NCBI GenBank assembly: GCA_963681505.1
Contig: OY811990.1
Coordinates: forward strand, 3,301,165 to 3,365,164
Length of the DNA stretch: 64,000 nt
Source: Eunapius fragilis
Taxonomy: Eukaryota > Porifera > Demospongiae > Spongillida > Spongillidae
Direction of reading: 5' to 3'
The translations under genes and the position numbers were made by a program. The notes under the pieces are model-generated. The model was not told where the DNA came from, did not search any database, and saw only the letters and a program-made list of their open reading frames with translations. Below, in pieces: positions 34,244 through 44,623 of this stretch (position 1 is its first letter; each line of letters starts with the position of its first letter).

Positions 34244-34262
34244 TGTATATGTGTGTGTGACT
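34201..34262. repeat. TG microsatellite
   Basis: (TG)n of about 30 repeats with TA interruptions. The right-arm counterpart near 44,592-44,623 is shorter. Confidence 0.95.
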
Positions 34263-34581
34263 ATGTTTATGCATGAGTACTTGATATGGCTCACCTTTGG
34301 ACTGTGGCCACACCCTCTTAACTATGCTGTCAGCGTGCAAATGATATGAAAAAATAGTCAAATAATCCGACTATGATAAGCAGTTTGGCCAATGCTATGC
34401 AAGGCAATTTCTTTAGCTGTGTGACTTAAACTCAAGCACATGGAATGCTGCAGCTCATCCAGGATGGATAGGTTGTTCTAATCTGATGCTATGGATGCCA
34501 GACAGTGATGTAAGTAGAAAAAAGGGGTACTGTATAGACCTATTTGGTATTGCCTGATGGTCCACTTTTACCAGACATGTG

Positions 34582-34583
<2 letters not shown>

Positions 34584-34616
<33 letters not shown>
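34584..34616. repeat. Poly-C tract (~33 bp)
   Basis: Uninterrupted C-run. The mirror position in the right arm (43,636-43,668) is an interrupted G-tract, so length varies between otherwise similar copies. Confidence 0.95.
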
Positions 34617-35150
34617 TTCTTGTTAGTTTAAGGTTTGCTTTCAAAGTGGTCAGGGATATGTAATATTTAGAGCTGTGATTTGCATTGCCTAACTAACACA
34701 TATCCTCTTTCTCAGTCAGATCCACCAACAAAAATTCTTCCAGAGTGCTCTTAAATGACACTCTGCACAGATGAAATGTGTGAGATTGAGCAGGCATCAT
34801 TCACTCCTGTTGTGCTCTCAACAACTGGAGGCTGCATGCTACTATACGTACTACCAACAAACATTTTATATAATCGCACAGCACATCAGACCTTGGGGGG
34901 GGGGGGGGGGGGGAGGCTTTGCTGCCGCCTATTCTTTTTGCTTACACAATTGTCCATATATGGTTATTGAGTCAGTATGGATATCAGAACGTTACCATCA
35001 TATAAAAAGAACAATATACGCCTCCCTCCCTCAATTGAACTGACAGTCGGAGATTCGATGATACCCACATCCATATGAACATATTGAACGGCATCCAACA
35101 TTTCTCATTTTTTGTGTACGGCAATTATTAATCTACATGTAGAGATCTCA

Positions 35151-35416
35151 CAAGTAAATAAAAACATTCTCTCTGAAAAAGTTGGTGGGATATAGGTTTT
35201 GTATACTGGTGTAGAAAGCAAGGAAACAAGTTTTATCAGAAGGGAAAATGTAATAGTCCTATATTTAGCACACTTCGACTAAGGCATATGCTGTTTCTGT
35301 GCTAAATATAGGACTATTACATTTTCCCTTCTGATAAAAATTGTTTCCTAGCTTTTTATACCAGTATACAAAACCTATATCCCACCAACTTTTTCAGAGA
35401 GAATGTTATTTACTTG
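35151..35416. mobile_element. Foldback MITE, second well-preserved copy
   Basis: The arms are about 120 bp: CAAGTAAATAAAAACATTCT at the left and its inverse TTATTTACTTG at the right, around a loop of about 27 bp (CTTCGACTAAGGCATATG region). It shares the GTTGGTGGGATATAGG and TATTTAGCAC landmarks with 26,337-26,622 but differs in the middle of the arms, so it is a separate subfamily. Confidence 0.85.
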
Positions 35417-35439
35417 TTTCCTTAATTTTTTTAACACCC

Positions 35440-35870
35440 AAATAGGTACTTTTGCTTAATAAGACTTGATAAGACCGTATATAGGCTTTTGTGTATAAAA
35501 GCCTAAAAGCGAGTCCTCCAGCAAATTCTAAATCTATTGGTGCAATTTTCATTGCTTAAAAGTGTTCCTGTCCCGAGTTATGAGTTCTCAAGAAGAAGCA
35601 GAAGCAGAAGCAGACGACCCGCCCATTATTTTTGGAAGGGGAACGAGGACAGCAGTATTTTTCGTTCTCGACAACCACACGGTTCTACGACGTGAAACAA
35701 AAACGAAACTACTCAGTTTTAACTTCTAGATCGATTGCCGCAACAAGTTAGACGATCCGATCGTCGGGAGCTAAGCTACAGTAGGGTCACGGGATTTTAA
35801 TTAAATTCATAGTCGGGGTCAAAACCTATATGGAAGTCTCTAGCGAGACTTCCGGTATCTAGATGTTAAT
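35440..35870 (-). repeat. Diverged copy of the CGACCCG block
   Basis: The minus strand carries GTCGTCTGCTTCTGCTTC, then ACTCATAACTCGGGACAGGA, then TTTTAAGCAATGAAAATTGC. This is the same order as the (CGT)n, ACTCGGGATAGGAATGG, TTTTAAAGAGCGCCAATT blocks at 24,890-24,990. It is clearly older than the two tandem copies. Confidence 0.5.
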
Positions 35871-35995
35871 TGCAACTCTGAACTCACCCAACAGAAGTGC
35901 ATGAGCAGTCTAGACAGGATTGACTGTGTATTGTGTGTGCTTGTGTACCTTTGTAACGCTGGATTGGAAGTAGCCCACATATATGTGTGGAGTCA

Positions 35996-36040
35996 GTGGC
36001 GGATCCAGGGGGGGGGGTCCAGGGTGTCTGGACCCCCCCC
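35996..36040. mobile_element. hAT-type element end (CAGTGGCGGATCCAGG)
   Basis: CAGTGGCGGATCCAGG is followed by a G-run and a GGGTCCAGGGTGTCTGGACC hairpin. A similar but inverted end occurs at 43,250-43,275 (CCTGCATCCGCCCCTG), and both are near copies of the repeat at 36,390 and 43,048. The full element could not be delimited. Confidence 0.5.
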
Positions 36041-36389
36041 TCGAACCTGAATATGAATATAATTAGCATATGACGTGTCGCACGTGAGATATACATTTCT
36101 ACGGAGTGCACTTCGTGAAGTTGCTAAATAGCTCATTCTTATTGCTTATTCGTTGGTTAGTAATATATTTTAGTTCTGTAAATTGCGAGATACGTAGTAG
36201 GCTGGTATTTGTACCCACGGTCGTAATATAGAGCGATTCTTTCCGCAGTTATTTTGATTCGTGCTCTTTTATTAGTACCCATCAAGGTTGAATGCACCTT
36301 GCTGCAAGACCATTGTAAATTTTAAATTATAAATTTTAACGAAGAAACTAAGCCGGCGTACAATACAAATCTGCGACGAAACACACTAG

Positions 36390-36505
36390 CCGTTTAAATC
36401 CGCAAAACCACAATAGCCTGGAAACCAGAACGTAACGGAGTGGCACGCATTTATTGGTTATGATTGCTTCCGTTTCTAATCCCCTTACATGTACCATATC
36501 CAGAA
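36390..36505. repeat. Dispersed repeat, copy 1
   Basis: GTAACGGAGTG and CATTTATTGGT, then AATCCCCTTACATGTAC, occur in the same order and orientation at 43,048-43,160. No coding signal. It is probably the interior of an old hAT-type element. Confidence 0.55.
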
Positions 36506-36509
36506 ATGC

Positions 36510-37190
36510 GCGGTCAAAGGGAATTGACAATTGTTGCGGTTTGTACATTCGCGTATACTTCCGGATAACTCCCATAGAAAATGAACGGCGTTTTATAAAC
36601 TTGATTGCTATTTAATAACGTAATAGGGTACAACTTTTGTGGCTATCAATATTGTTTCAGATACGTACGATCTTGATTTACCTAAACAAAAAACAACTGC
36701 TTTGTATTGAAAATTGTTGTAGTTTTTGTGAAAACAGCACTTTCCATAGAGATGTATGGAAAATCAACTTTTTTGCACCTAATTAAGGTATTCTGCAGCT
36801 CATAATTCTTACACCAGTTTAGATTCAGATTTTGTGGGCCCCCAGAATAAGAGATCATGCAGTTCTATTATTTTTAGAGATATTTAAAAAAATTTACCTA
36901 GTATAGATTTCGGCCATTTGAATTTTAAATTGTTTTGGGTCACAATGAGTAGGATACAATTAGCGCCATCTTATTAAGTGTTTTTAATGTAGCTTCCATG
37001 GATACAGATACATGGCTAAATGCAAATTAATTAATTAACTGGAACGTTGGCTTATTGAATAGGTTATTTGTCTAGTGCAAATGATGTCATGGGACCTGTT
37101 CAGCGCTGGCTGTACCAAGGACTACAACATTAGTCGTTGACTGTACCATGTGAGAGTGTACGTGTATTCATCCACTTCTTGTGCGCGCGC
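36510..37190. other. Non-coding AT-rich stretch
   Basis: Nothing recognised. Confidence 0.4.
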
Positions 37191-37194
37191 GAGA

Positions 37195-37445
37195 TCTGGA
37201 GTTCGTGCGTGTGTTTGTATGTGTGATTGCGTGTGTCTACATGTAGGCCTATGTGTGTGAGTGCGTGTGCGTGTGTGTGTGTGTGCGCGCGCGCTCACAC
37301 ACATACACGCACACGACTCAAACTATGCATGCAGAGGGGAAAAAGAGGAAGGATTCATAGCCATTCGCACAACGCCCGTGAGCGCGCGCGTTCGTGTGAT
37401 TGTAACACGTGTGTGTGTGTGTGTGCGCGCGCGCGCGTGTATGAA
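37195..37445. repeat. TG/CG-rich microsatellite cluster
   Basis: Alternating (TG)n and (CG)n tracts, including TGTGTGTGCGCGCGCGC near 37,276 and a similar run near 37,417. Alternating purine-pyrimidine runs of this kind can adopt Z-DNA. Overlapping open frames are artefacts. Confidence 0.9.
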
Positions 37446-37449
37446 TCTA

Positions 37450-38860
37450 TGTATTTATGTATGTATATGTGTATGTATCGACGATCTATTTACATCAGTA
37501 GCCTATGTCTGAGTACGTATATGTATTTGTTTAGGTACTAAACTTGGTTTAATGTCTGGTAAATGGGATCGGAGCCTATATGTCTGGAAAATCTCTGAGG
37601 ACACTCACCTCTATTGAGACCAAATGTGTCTAATAAGGGAGCCTATAGGTCTAGCAAAGCATAACCCTCACCTCTGTTCAAACCATCACACCTTTTACCC
37701 CCTCAATGACACTGCTAAACTGATATGGTTCCAGGTCCATGCATATATAAACAGTGGTGGTTGGTGGGCATCACTCAGTCTTACATTCAGCTACATGTAA
37801 AGCACTGCTGCCTGAATCGCTTACCCACCCATCACTCCACCTGTGCATTGATTGTACTTGTACACATGTTTGCTGTGTTATTGCTCAACTATCAATGGTG
37901 GGCGGCACCCTTCGGGCTTCTACACCCTGACCTAACCACTTAACCTTGACCAGCGTCATGGTGGCACTGGCCGACCCAATGGTAACCAGCGTTACCCATT
38001 GGTCCCAGTTAGGCTCAGCGGTGGGGGGTCAGCACCCCTTGGCAGACCCGACTGGCTGGCTGCTGCCTGCTCCCTTTATGGGCACACAACATACTTATCA
38101 GTCAAACTCGCAAAGGGGGACAGGGCAACTCACAGTTTGCATGTGCAGGTACAACTGTCAGCATACGAGAGCATTTAGACAGCATTGAGTATGTGCTTGT
38201 GTATAAAATTTTGATTTCAAATTGAACTCATGGGATATAAAGCCGTCCCATATGTGTAGATAACATCTGAATGGAGAGAAAATGCATCCAACAACAGTGG
38301 GAGAATACAGTTTAAGGTGATAAATAAATTTAACTCCTTCAACAATTCAGGAGCCCTTTGCTGCTGGCAGGTGAATGCCACGAATTCAATAGTGAAAAAC
38401 TAAATGTTCGTTAAAAACCAGAACACTATAAGGTGCGTGCATGTGTGTGTGTATCTGTGTGTATGTGTTGTGTGTGTGTATGTGTGTGTGGGAGGGGGGA
38501 GGGATAAATAGGCCTGAAGTTATTGTGTCTAAATTCATATCCAATCTAATAGGTTTCTATTCATCATTTTATAGGCATGCCCTTATACAAAAATTTTTGG
38601 GGGCTAATTTTACAGTCCATGTATACATATATTCCATTTTCCGTGAAAGTGAAGAGCGACTTACATGCAGGCCTACATGTAGATCATGTAGATATAATTC
38701 TAACTTGTATATGGTTAACTATAATCTATTTGGAACGCCCTATCTTTTTTGATGAATGCTGCATGAATAATTAACTGTAGGCCTGCCAGCCTCTTTTAAC
38801 CTATTGCTGTATAGGATGGATGGCATATATTTATGTGTGATGCTCTGTTCATCCTCCTCC
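37450..38860. other. Non-coding stretch with short TG tract
   Basis: A TG-rich tract lies at about 38,436-38,495. Nothing else was recognised; the open frames lack splice context or recognisable motifs. Confidence 0.4.
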
Positions 38861-38864
38861 CCTC

Positions 38865-38937
<73 letters not shown>

Positions 38938-39049
38938 AACCCCCTCCCCCCTCCCAAGCTCTTTTGATGCCCAGACATGGAGGTTGACCTGGTAAACTGT
39001 GGGTAGATTGATTGAGATAAGCAGTACCTGGTTAGCTGTTATATGCCAA

Positions 39050-39107
<58 letters not shown>

Positions 39108-40085
39108 GTACTGATTATTTGACCTGTCTGGTATGCAAGCTTGTGTTGAACTGTGTACACTGTGGGTAGATTGATCTAGATAGCTTTGCCCCTATAAGCT
39201 ATTCCTTATGCCATATCCAATAAGCTTGAAAATTGAACCCACACTGACTTTGTGATTTAACAGGCACACACATGCACACACGCATGTGCACACACACACA
39301 CACACAGGTACTGTTTTTTAACAAGCTCTTTGATGCCCATACATGGGGTTGATCTGTGTACACTGTGGGTAGATTGATCTAGATAGCAGTGCCTGGCTTT
39401 TCCTGGGCAGCCATATCCAGTACGCTTGCAAATAGAACCCACACTGACTTTGTGATTTAACACGCACATGCACACACGCATGTGCACACACACACAGGTA
39501 CTGTTATTTTACAAGCTCTTTTGATGCCCATACATGGGGTTGACCTGTTTACAGATTGATCCAGATAGCAGTGCCTGGTTAGCTTTTCCCAGCCATATAC
39601 GGTACCCTTGCAAATTGAACCTGCACTGACTTTGTGATTTATCAAGCACACACATGCACACACGCATGTGCACACACACACACATCCACACACAGGTACT
39701 GTTATTTAACAAGTTCCATACATGGGGTTGACCTGTTTACACTGTGGGTAGATTGATCTAGATAGCAGTGCCTGGTTAGCTTTTCCTAGGCATATCCAGT
39801 AAGCTTGCAAATAGAACCCACACTGACTTTAACACGCACACACACACATGCACACACACACGCGCGCGCGCGCGCACACACACACATACACACACACACA
39901 CACACACACTCACACACAGGTACTTTTATTTAACAAGCTCATTTGATGCCCATACATGGAGGTTGACCTGTGTACACTGTGGGTAGATTGATCTAGATAG
40001 CAGTGCCTGGTTAGCCATATCCAGTACATGTAAGCTTGCAAATAGAACCCACACTGGCTTTGTGATTTAACACGCACACACACAT

Positions 40086-40133
<48 letters not shown>

Positions 40134-40345
40134 ACTTATTTTGACCTGTTGGGTATCATACAAGCTTTTGATACCCATGTATGGAGGTTCCTAGCTGTTG
40201 TAGCCAAATCCAGTATGCTTGCAAATTTAACCCACACTGACACTGTGTTGTTACATGCACATACAACACACACACACAAACACACACATACACACTCGCA
40301 CGCGCACACACACGCACACACACACACATACACACTTGCACGCAG
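38865..40345. repeat. Tandem ~200-bp units joined by (CA)n
   Basis: About seven units, each starting after a CA tract with CAGGTACTGTT, then GATGCCCATACATGG, GTGGGTAGATTGATCTAGAT, GCAGTGCCTGG, AGTAAGCTTGCAAATAG and AACCCACACTGACTTTG, and ending in another CA tract. CA tract length varies strongly between units. A CGCGCG interruption occurs near 39,862-39,875. Confidence 0.9.
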
Positions 40346-40349
40346 GGCA

Positions 40350-40913
40350 TTTCTGATATAAATTCTACACAGAGGATTTGATGGGGTTAACCTTTAGTTC
40401 CTGCATCTATGGAATCGGTAGTAGGCAGCAGTGTGTTATATCATCTGCTATATGATTGTACAGGATTAATTGGTTTTTATTTGTTTCTTAGATGTTGGTT
40501 TTGGTCTTACCTCTTCCACCATAACATCCACCAAGCTACGAATGGTACATTGCGTTGGTACACCATCAACTGTTTGGTTCACTGGTCTCTTCTAAATAGG
40601 ATGAAATGAAATCCATTTCAAGAAGATGGCAATCCTTTCCTGACACTACTCTAACTGGATGATAATGACATGATGCTATGCAGTAGTCGTCGTTGATTAT
40701 TACTTGTGGACTTTTGTGTATCAGTTGGTGCATTTGGAAGTGAAATGAGTATAAAATGTTTGATATCTACATCTATCCCTATTTCTGATGTGGGGCAGTG
40801 CACTGTATACAGTTGATAAACAATTGAGGGAGTAGAGTAGGGCTTTGTATTAGAGGAGCAAATGTTACGTGCATGCACATAGTTGTTTGCGGAGACATAT
40901 CATACCCCACCAT
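40350..40913. other. Non-coding stretch
   Basis: Nothing recognised. Confidence 0.4.
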
Positions 40914-41656
40914 CAATGGCGTATCCAGGATTTCAGCGAAGGGGGTGCTTCAGGTCAGACTCAATATGGAAAGGGGGGGGGGGGGAGGGGGGGGGAGGCT
41001 TTAACCCTCCAGATTTTTGCACTTCAGGTATTAAAATTTCTGAAGTCGTTATAATCCATTGTAAAGCGCTCGCTATTCAATAGATCATAGAGTTGCCCTT
41101 TCATGTAAGGTACCTCCCCCTCTTCTGCTAAGCAACTCCCCCTCCCCCCGCCTTTCGTATTGTGCCTGAAGTGTACACCTCCCCCCACCCTCACTGTCGT
41201 ATCGCCGGACTAAACCCCCAACCATAATTAGCCCCCCCCCCCCCCCCCACCCCCCACTTGTCGTCTCGCGGGTCTAAATCCCCAACCATAATTAGCCCCC
41301 TTCCCCCCCACCCTTAAAACTTGTCTACGCCCTTGGGGGGTGGGGGGGGGGGAGTGCTGTCCGCTTCAGGTCCGATACAAAAAGTGGGGCCCTTTGTTAT
41401 CGTTAATAATTAACGGTTACAGGTCGAAGCTAACGTATCCCAGAGAGCTGGGTGCTCCGGGTGCTTCACCCTCCTCGGCCAAAATTGTAACCGGTAATAA
41501 CGATAACGTATTTAAATAGAGTAGGCCCTATGCCAAACAATTAAAGGGCCCTCACTTTTCGTATTGGGTCTGAAGCGGACAGCAACTCCCCCCCACCCCC
41601 CAATTATCGTATCTGGCCTGACCTGAATCACCCCCCCTCGCTGACGCCGGCTACTG
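40914..41656. mobile_element. hAT-like MITE with ~70-bp terminal repeats
   Basis: The left end reads CAATGGCGTATCCAGG, then TTCAGCGAAGGGGGTG and TTCAGGTCAGAC. The right end inverted reads CAGTAGCCGGCGTCAGCGAG, then GTGATTCAGGTCAGGCC. The interior has poly-C/G tracts, two ATAATTAGCCCCC units, and an inverted GGGCCCTTTGTTATCGTTA segment. It ends 64 bp before the PIGN-carrying element. No exact target duplication was found. Confidence 0.6.
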
Positions 41657-41719
41657 CCGTAGTGTGCAGGTATTAGTGTCGTGATCCATTTGAGATAATA
41701 AAGTGATGGCTTGCCTACC

Positions 41720-42547
41720 TAGTCTCGTACCCAGACCCTCAATCCCACAGCTGCGGGTGGATTACATCACCGCTACGTGGAAGAGGGTCTGGCGAATAGG
41801 TCGAACTTTTTTGTTCTGACTTGTTTTGAATGTTTATGTAGTTATTGTGTCGTCATAAGTGTCGTCATCGTGTAATTAAGTGCGGAATGAATCACTGCAA
41901 AGTCTGTTCGGTGTCTGTGTCGGACTGCTCGCAAAGACGACAATTGGGAAGGCATACGCAGGACTCTACAGGCCCGTAGCCAGGGGGGGGGGGGGGGGGG
42001 GGGGGGGGGTCGGGTCTAGTCTTGTACGCGCAGCTTAAGGTCAAGACGGAGCGCACACAGAACAGCTCTCTCCCCTTGCTCTTCAGACCCTTCCCCGGGC
42101 TGTTGCCCACCGAGCTTTCAAAGAGGATGGCCGAGATTGATACTCTAATAAACGCCCACCATGTACAGAGGGCCGTGGACCTGTCCCGCAGGCTCATAGC
42201 TCTGTGCAAAGAGGGCATGAGGTACTACCACACCTACCACAGGCTGCCCCTCAAGGTTGCCGTGACGGCAGGCTTCGTGGGTTGGCTGGCGTGTGCGCTT
42301 GCCCAGCAAAAAGTTCTTGGGCAACATTCTAATCGCTTCTTAATTGACTCATTATTGCTCATTATTGCTATGGAATGCAATTACAATGTTGCGACCGTGA
42401 CGTCAGACCATGCTGCAATCTGATTGGTCCTCCGAAATCGAGGAAAGTCAGAACAAAAAAGTTCGACCTATTCGCCAGACCCTCTTCCACGTAGCGGTGA
42501 TGTAATCCACCCGCAGCTGTGGGATTGAGGGTCTGGGTACGAGACTA
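41720..42547 (+). mobile_element. PIGN: TAGTCTCG-family element carrying PIGN, intact ends
   Basis: Exact 9-bp duplications TTGCCTACC flank the element (41,711-41,719 and 42,548-42,556). Inverted ends of about 108 bp begin TAGTCTCGTACCCAGACCCT. Each end also contains an internal hairpin (AGACCCTC...GAGGGTCT). The cargo between them is a PIGN segment, preceded by a G-run (about 41,982-42,009). No transposase is encoded. Length, ends and duplication resemble plant Pack-MULEs; the superfamily assignment is inferred. Confidence 0.9.
42028..42306 (+). pseudogene. PIGN: PIGN fragment captured in TIR element
   Basis: One uninterrupted frame reads NSSLPLLFRPFPGLLPTELS, AHHVQRAVDLSRRLIALCKE, GMRYYHTYHRLPLKVAVTAG and FVGWLACALAQ, the PIGN region just before its C-terminal membrane spans. 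About 92 codons are kept without a stop. It then runs into element sequence shared with the reversed 29,349 copy (AATCGCTTCTTAATTGACTC). It is shorter than the copy at 29,590-30,290 (no transmembrane tail) but better preserved in frame. There is no start codon context or promoter, and expression would depend on a host promoter. Confidence 0.7.
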
Positions 42548-42599
42548 TTGCCTACCAGGGTTAGTATTTCAATATTCCACTAAACATCGAAAGTCAGCC

Positions 42600-43040
42600 G
42601 GTCATCAGTCTGATCGCTCGAGGTTATTTATATTATTGGTGAGAGGATTATAATTGCACATTAACATTGTTAATTCGTTTAATAGTTAGTTAATCGACCC
42701 CCCCTCCCCCCCCCCCCCAAAAAAAATTACGTCAACTACGTAGTAATTAAAAAACATATCTTGATTTTAACTTCATAATCCATAAAAATCTGAAACTCAA
42801 ATTTTTATAGTGGAAAGAAAAAAAATTCCGCTATATGCTAAAATGATATAGAATTCAATTTGGAATTTTTTAATGAATGTCCTCCAATGTATGGGGCATT
42901 TCTGGATATGCAATCTGTGGAATGTGTGCAAAAAATTTTTTCGCGCGCTACTGTTCACTGCTTGAAGTAGGTCATCTGCCGGAGTGCGATGGTAAATTTT
43001 AAGTGGTTCAAACAGCAATGGAAACCGCATGCATGTAACA
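42600..43040. other. Non-coding stretch with a poly-C tract
   Basis: A C-run lies near 42,698-42,718. Nothing else was recognised. Confidence 0.4.
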
Positions 43041-43047
43041 ACACAGC

Positions 43048-43275
43048 CATTTAAATCCATAAGACTACAATAGCCGGCAGAAATGTAACGGAGTGTCAGT
43101 CATTTATTGGTGTTGATTACCTTAGTTTCCAATCCCCGGCCCCCTTACATGTACAATCTGTGGAAAAATTGGAATGCGTACCACAAAATTTTTCGCGCGC
43201 TTCGCGCGCGCCCCTCCTCCTCATCAATTATTCATGTCGGACCCCCCCCTCGCCAAAATCCTGCATCCGCCCCTG
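43048..43275. repeat. Dispersed repeat copy 2 ending in a hAT-type terminus
   Basis: It shares GTAACGGAGTG, CATTTATTGGT and CCCCTTACATGTAC with 36,390-36,505. It then has TTTTTCGCGCGCTTCGCGCG, a small perfect hairpin, and ends CCTGCATCCGCCCCTG, the inverse of the CAGTGGCGGATCCAGG ends. Confidence 0.5.
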
Positions 43276-43324
43276 GGAGTCTACTAATACTTCTAATCCA
43301 GTGTTACAAGATGCACACACTTAT

Positions 43325-43440
43325 ACAAGTAAATACAAACATTCTCTAACACGAAAGTTGCTGATATATAGGATTGATCAATGGTGGTGTAAAAAGCACG
43401 GAAACAAGAGTGACAGAACTTTGACTGAAAAATTGAAATA
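43325..43440. mobile_element. Single arm of the foldback MITE family
   Basis: ACAAACATTCTCTAACACGA followed by TATATAGGATTG and GGTGGTGTAAAAAGCACGG matches the left arm at 26,337. The opposite arm is missing. Confidence 0.55.
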
Positions 43441-43870
43441 GGCCTTATCACACAACAGGAGCGAATGATGCCTGCTCAATCTCACACATTTCATCTGTGC
43501 ACAGTGCCATTTAGGAGCACTCCGGAAGAATTTTTGTTGGTGGATCTGACTGAGAAAGAGGATATGTGTTAGTTAGGCAATGCAAGTCACAGCTCTAAAT
43601 GTTACATATCACTGATCACTTTGAAAACTATCAAAGGGGGGGGGGGGGGGTGAGGGGAGGGGGGGGGGCCATGGACCATCAGGCAATACCAAATAGGTCT
43701 ATACAGTACCCTTTTTTTCCACTTACGTCACTGTCTGGCACCCATAGCATCAGATTATAACAACCTATCCATCCTGGATGAGCTGAAGCATTCCATGTGC
43801 TTGAGTTTAAGTCACACAGCTAAAGAAATTGCCTTGCAAAGCATTGGCCAAACTGCTTATCATAGTTGGA

Positions 43871-44386
43871 AAAAGTGAAGGGCGCCACCATCGACATGCC
43901 TCCATCAATGATACAATCCACAGGGCTATGACTGCTGCTAAGATTCCATCTCGCTTCGAGCCTTCTGGCCTTTTTTGTTCTGATGGGAAAAGACCTGACG
44001 GGGTAACCATAGTGCCCTGGCAGTGTGGTAAGCTCCTTGTCTGGGATGCCACCTGCCCTGACACATATGCCCTGTCCTACTCAGCTTTTGCAGCTGCAGA
44101 GGCTGGGGCAGTGTCCAACCAGGCAGAGCACAAAAAATGTGTTAAGTATGCACACCTGGACCACAACCATATATTCACACCCATAGCAACTGAGACATCA
44201 GGAGTTTATGGGTCAGAGACTTTGAAATTTCTGAAGGAGCTTGGCCATCGACTTAAACAGGCCTCAGGAGAGTGTAATGCCTACTCTTACTTGCTGCAAA
44301 GGCTATCAATTGCAGTGCAACGAGGAAATGCCGCTTCTGTTATGGGTTCTGTGGACCAGCATGCAGTGGAAGACTTTTTTCAGTAA
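43871..44386 (+). pseudogene. Retroelement C-terminal PD-(D/E)XK-like domain, fragment
   Basis: The frame reads SEGRHHRHASINDTIHRAMT, FEPSGLFCSDGKRPDGVTIV, PWQCGKLLVWDATCPDTYA, HIFTPIATETSGVYG and YLLQRLSIAVQRGNAASVMG, and stops normally at 44,386. RPDG...VWDATxPDT resembles the catalytic core of restriction-like nuclease folds. I know this text type as the region downstream of reverse transcriptase in uncharacterised retroelements of sponges and cnidarians. The reverse transcriptase and everything 5' of GKSEGRHHRHA are absent. An ATG at 43,829 lies in host sequence before the insertion and only fortuitously extends the frame. The nuclease assignment is inference. Confidence 0.6.
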
Positions 44387-44466
44387 CTTTTTATTAGTAT
44401 AGTTAATTGAGTGTATTATTTTTCTCAATGTATTTTATTAACATGATTTGAACATTCATTGTTGGA
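43871..44466 (+). mobile_element. 5'-truncated retroelement 3' end inserted in inverted-repeat arm
   Basis: The other arm has the uninterrupted site (CTTATCATAGTCGGATTATT read on the minus strand near 34,361-34,385). GTTGGA occurs at both edges (43,865-43,870 and 44,461-44,466), consistent with a short target duplication. The insert starts in the middle of a coding domain and ends after a short AT-rich 3' tail without poly-A, as expected for a 5'-truncated non-LTR insertion. A deletion between GTTGGA repeats in the other arm would give the same picture. Confidence 0.7.
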
Positions 44467-44591
44467 TTATTTGACTATTTTTTCATATCATTTTTTTTTA
44501 AGCACGTTGACAGCATAATATGAACAGCATAGTTAAGAGGGTGCGGCCACAGTTCAAAGGTGAGCCATATCAAGTACTCATGCATAAACAG

Positions 44592-44623
44592 TCACACACA
44601 CATACACACACACACACACACAC
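44592..44623. repeat. CA microsatellite in right arm
   Basis: The counterpart of the longer TG tract at 34,201 in the left arm. Confidence 0.9.

Larger units (their letters stand above)
33025..34814 (+). repeat. Large inverted repeat, left arm (~1.79 kb)
   Basis: Matches 43,451-45,796 in reverse orientation over its full length, with high identity by eye. Corresponding open frames are near-identical on opposite strands (for example 33,199-33,462 and 45,358-45,621), which shows recent duplication, not function. Differences are in poly-C/G tract lengths, in TG-repeat length, and in one 596-bp insertion in the right arm. At its inner end (34,772-34,836) the plus strand reads EIEQASFTPVVLSTTGG, a piece of the retroelement C-terminal domain also seen at 48,073. 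Confidence 0.85.

Noticed and set aside
38796-40361. CVCVCV and THTHTH frames
   Set aside because: Translations of CA/TG microsatellites.
41720-42547. A functional PIGN gene
   Set aside because: Only about 92 codons are present. There is no catalytic domain, start or splice context, and the segment lies between transposon ends with a target duplication.
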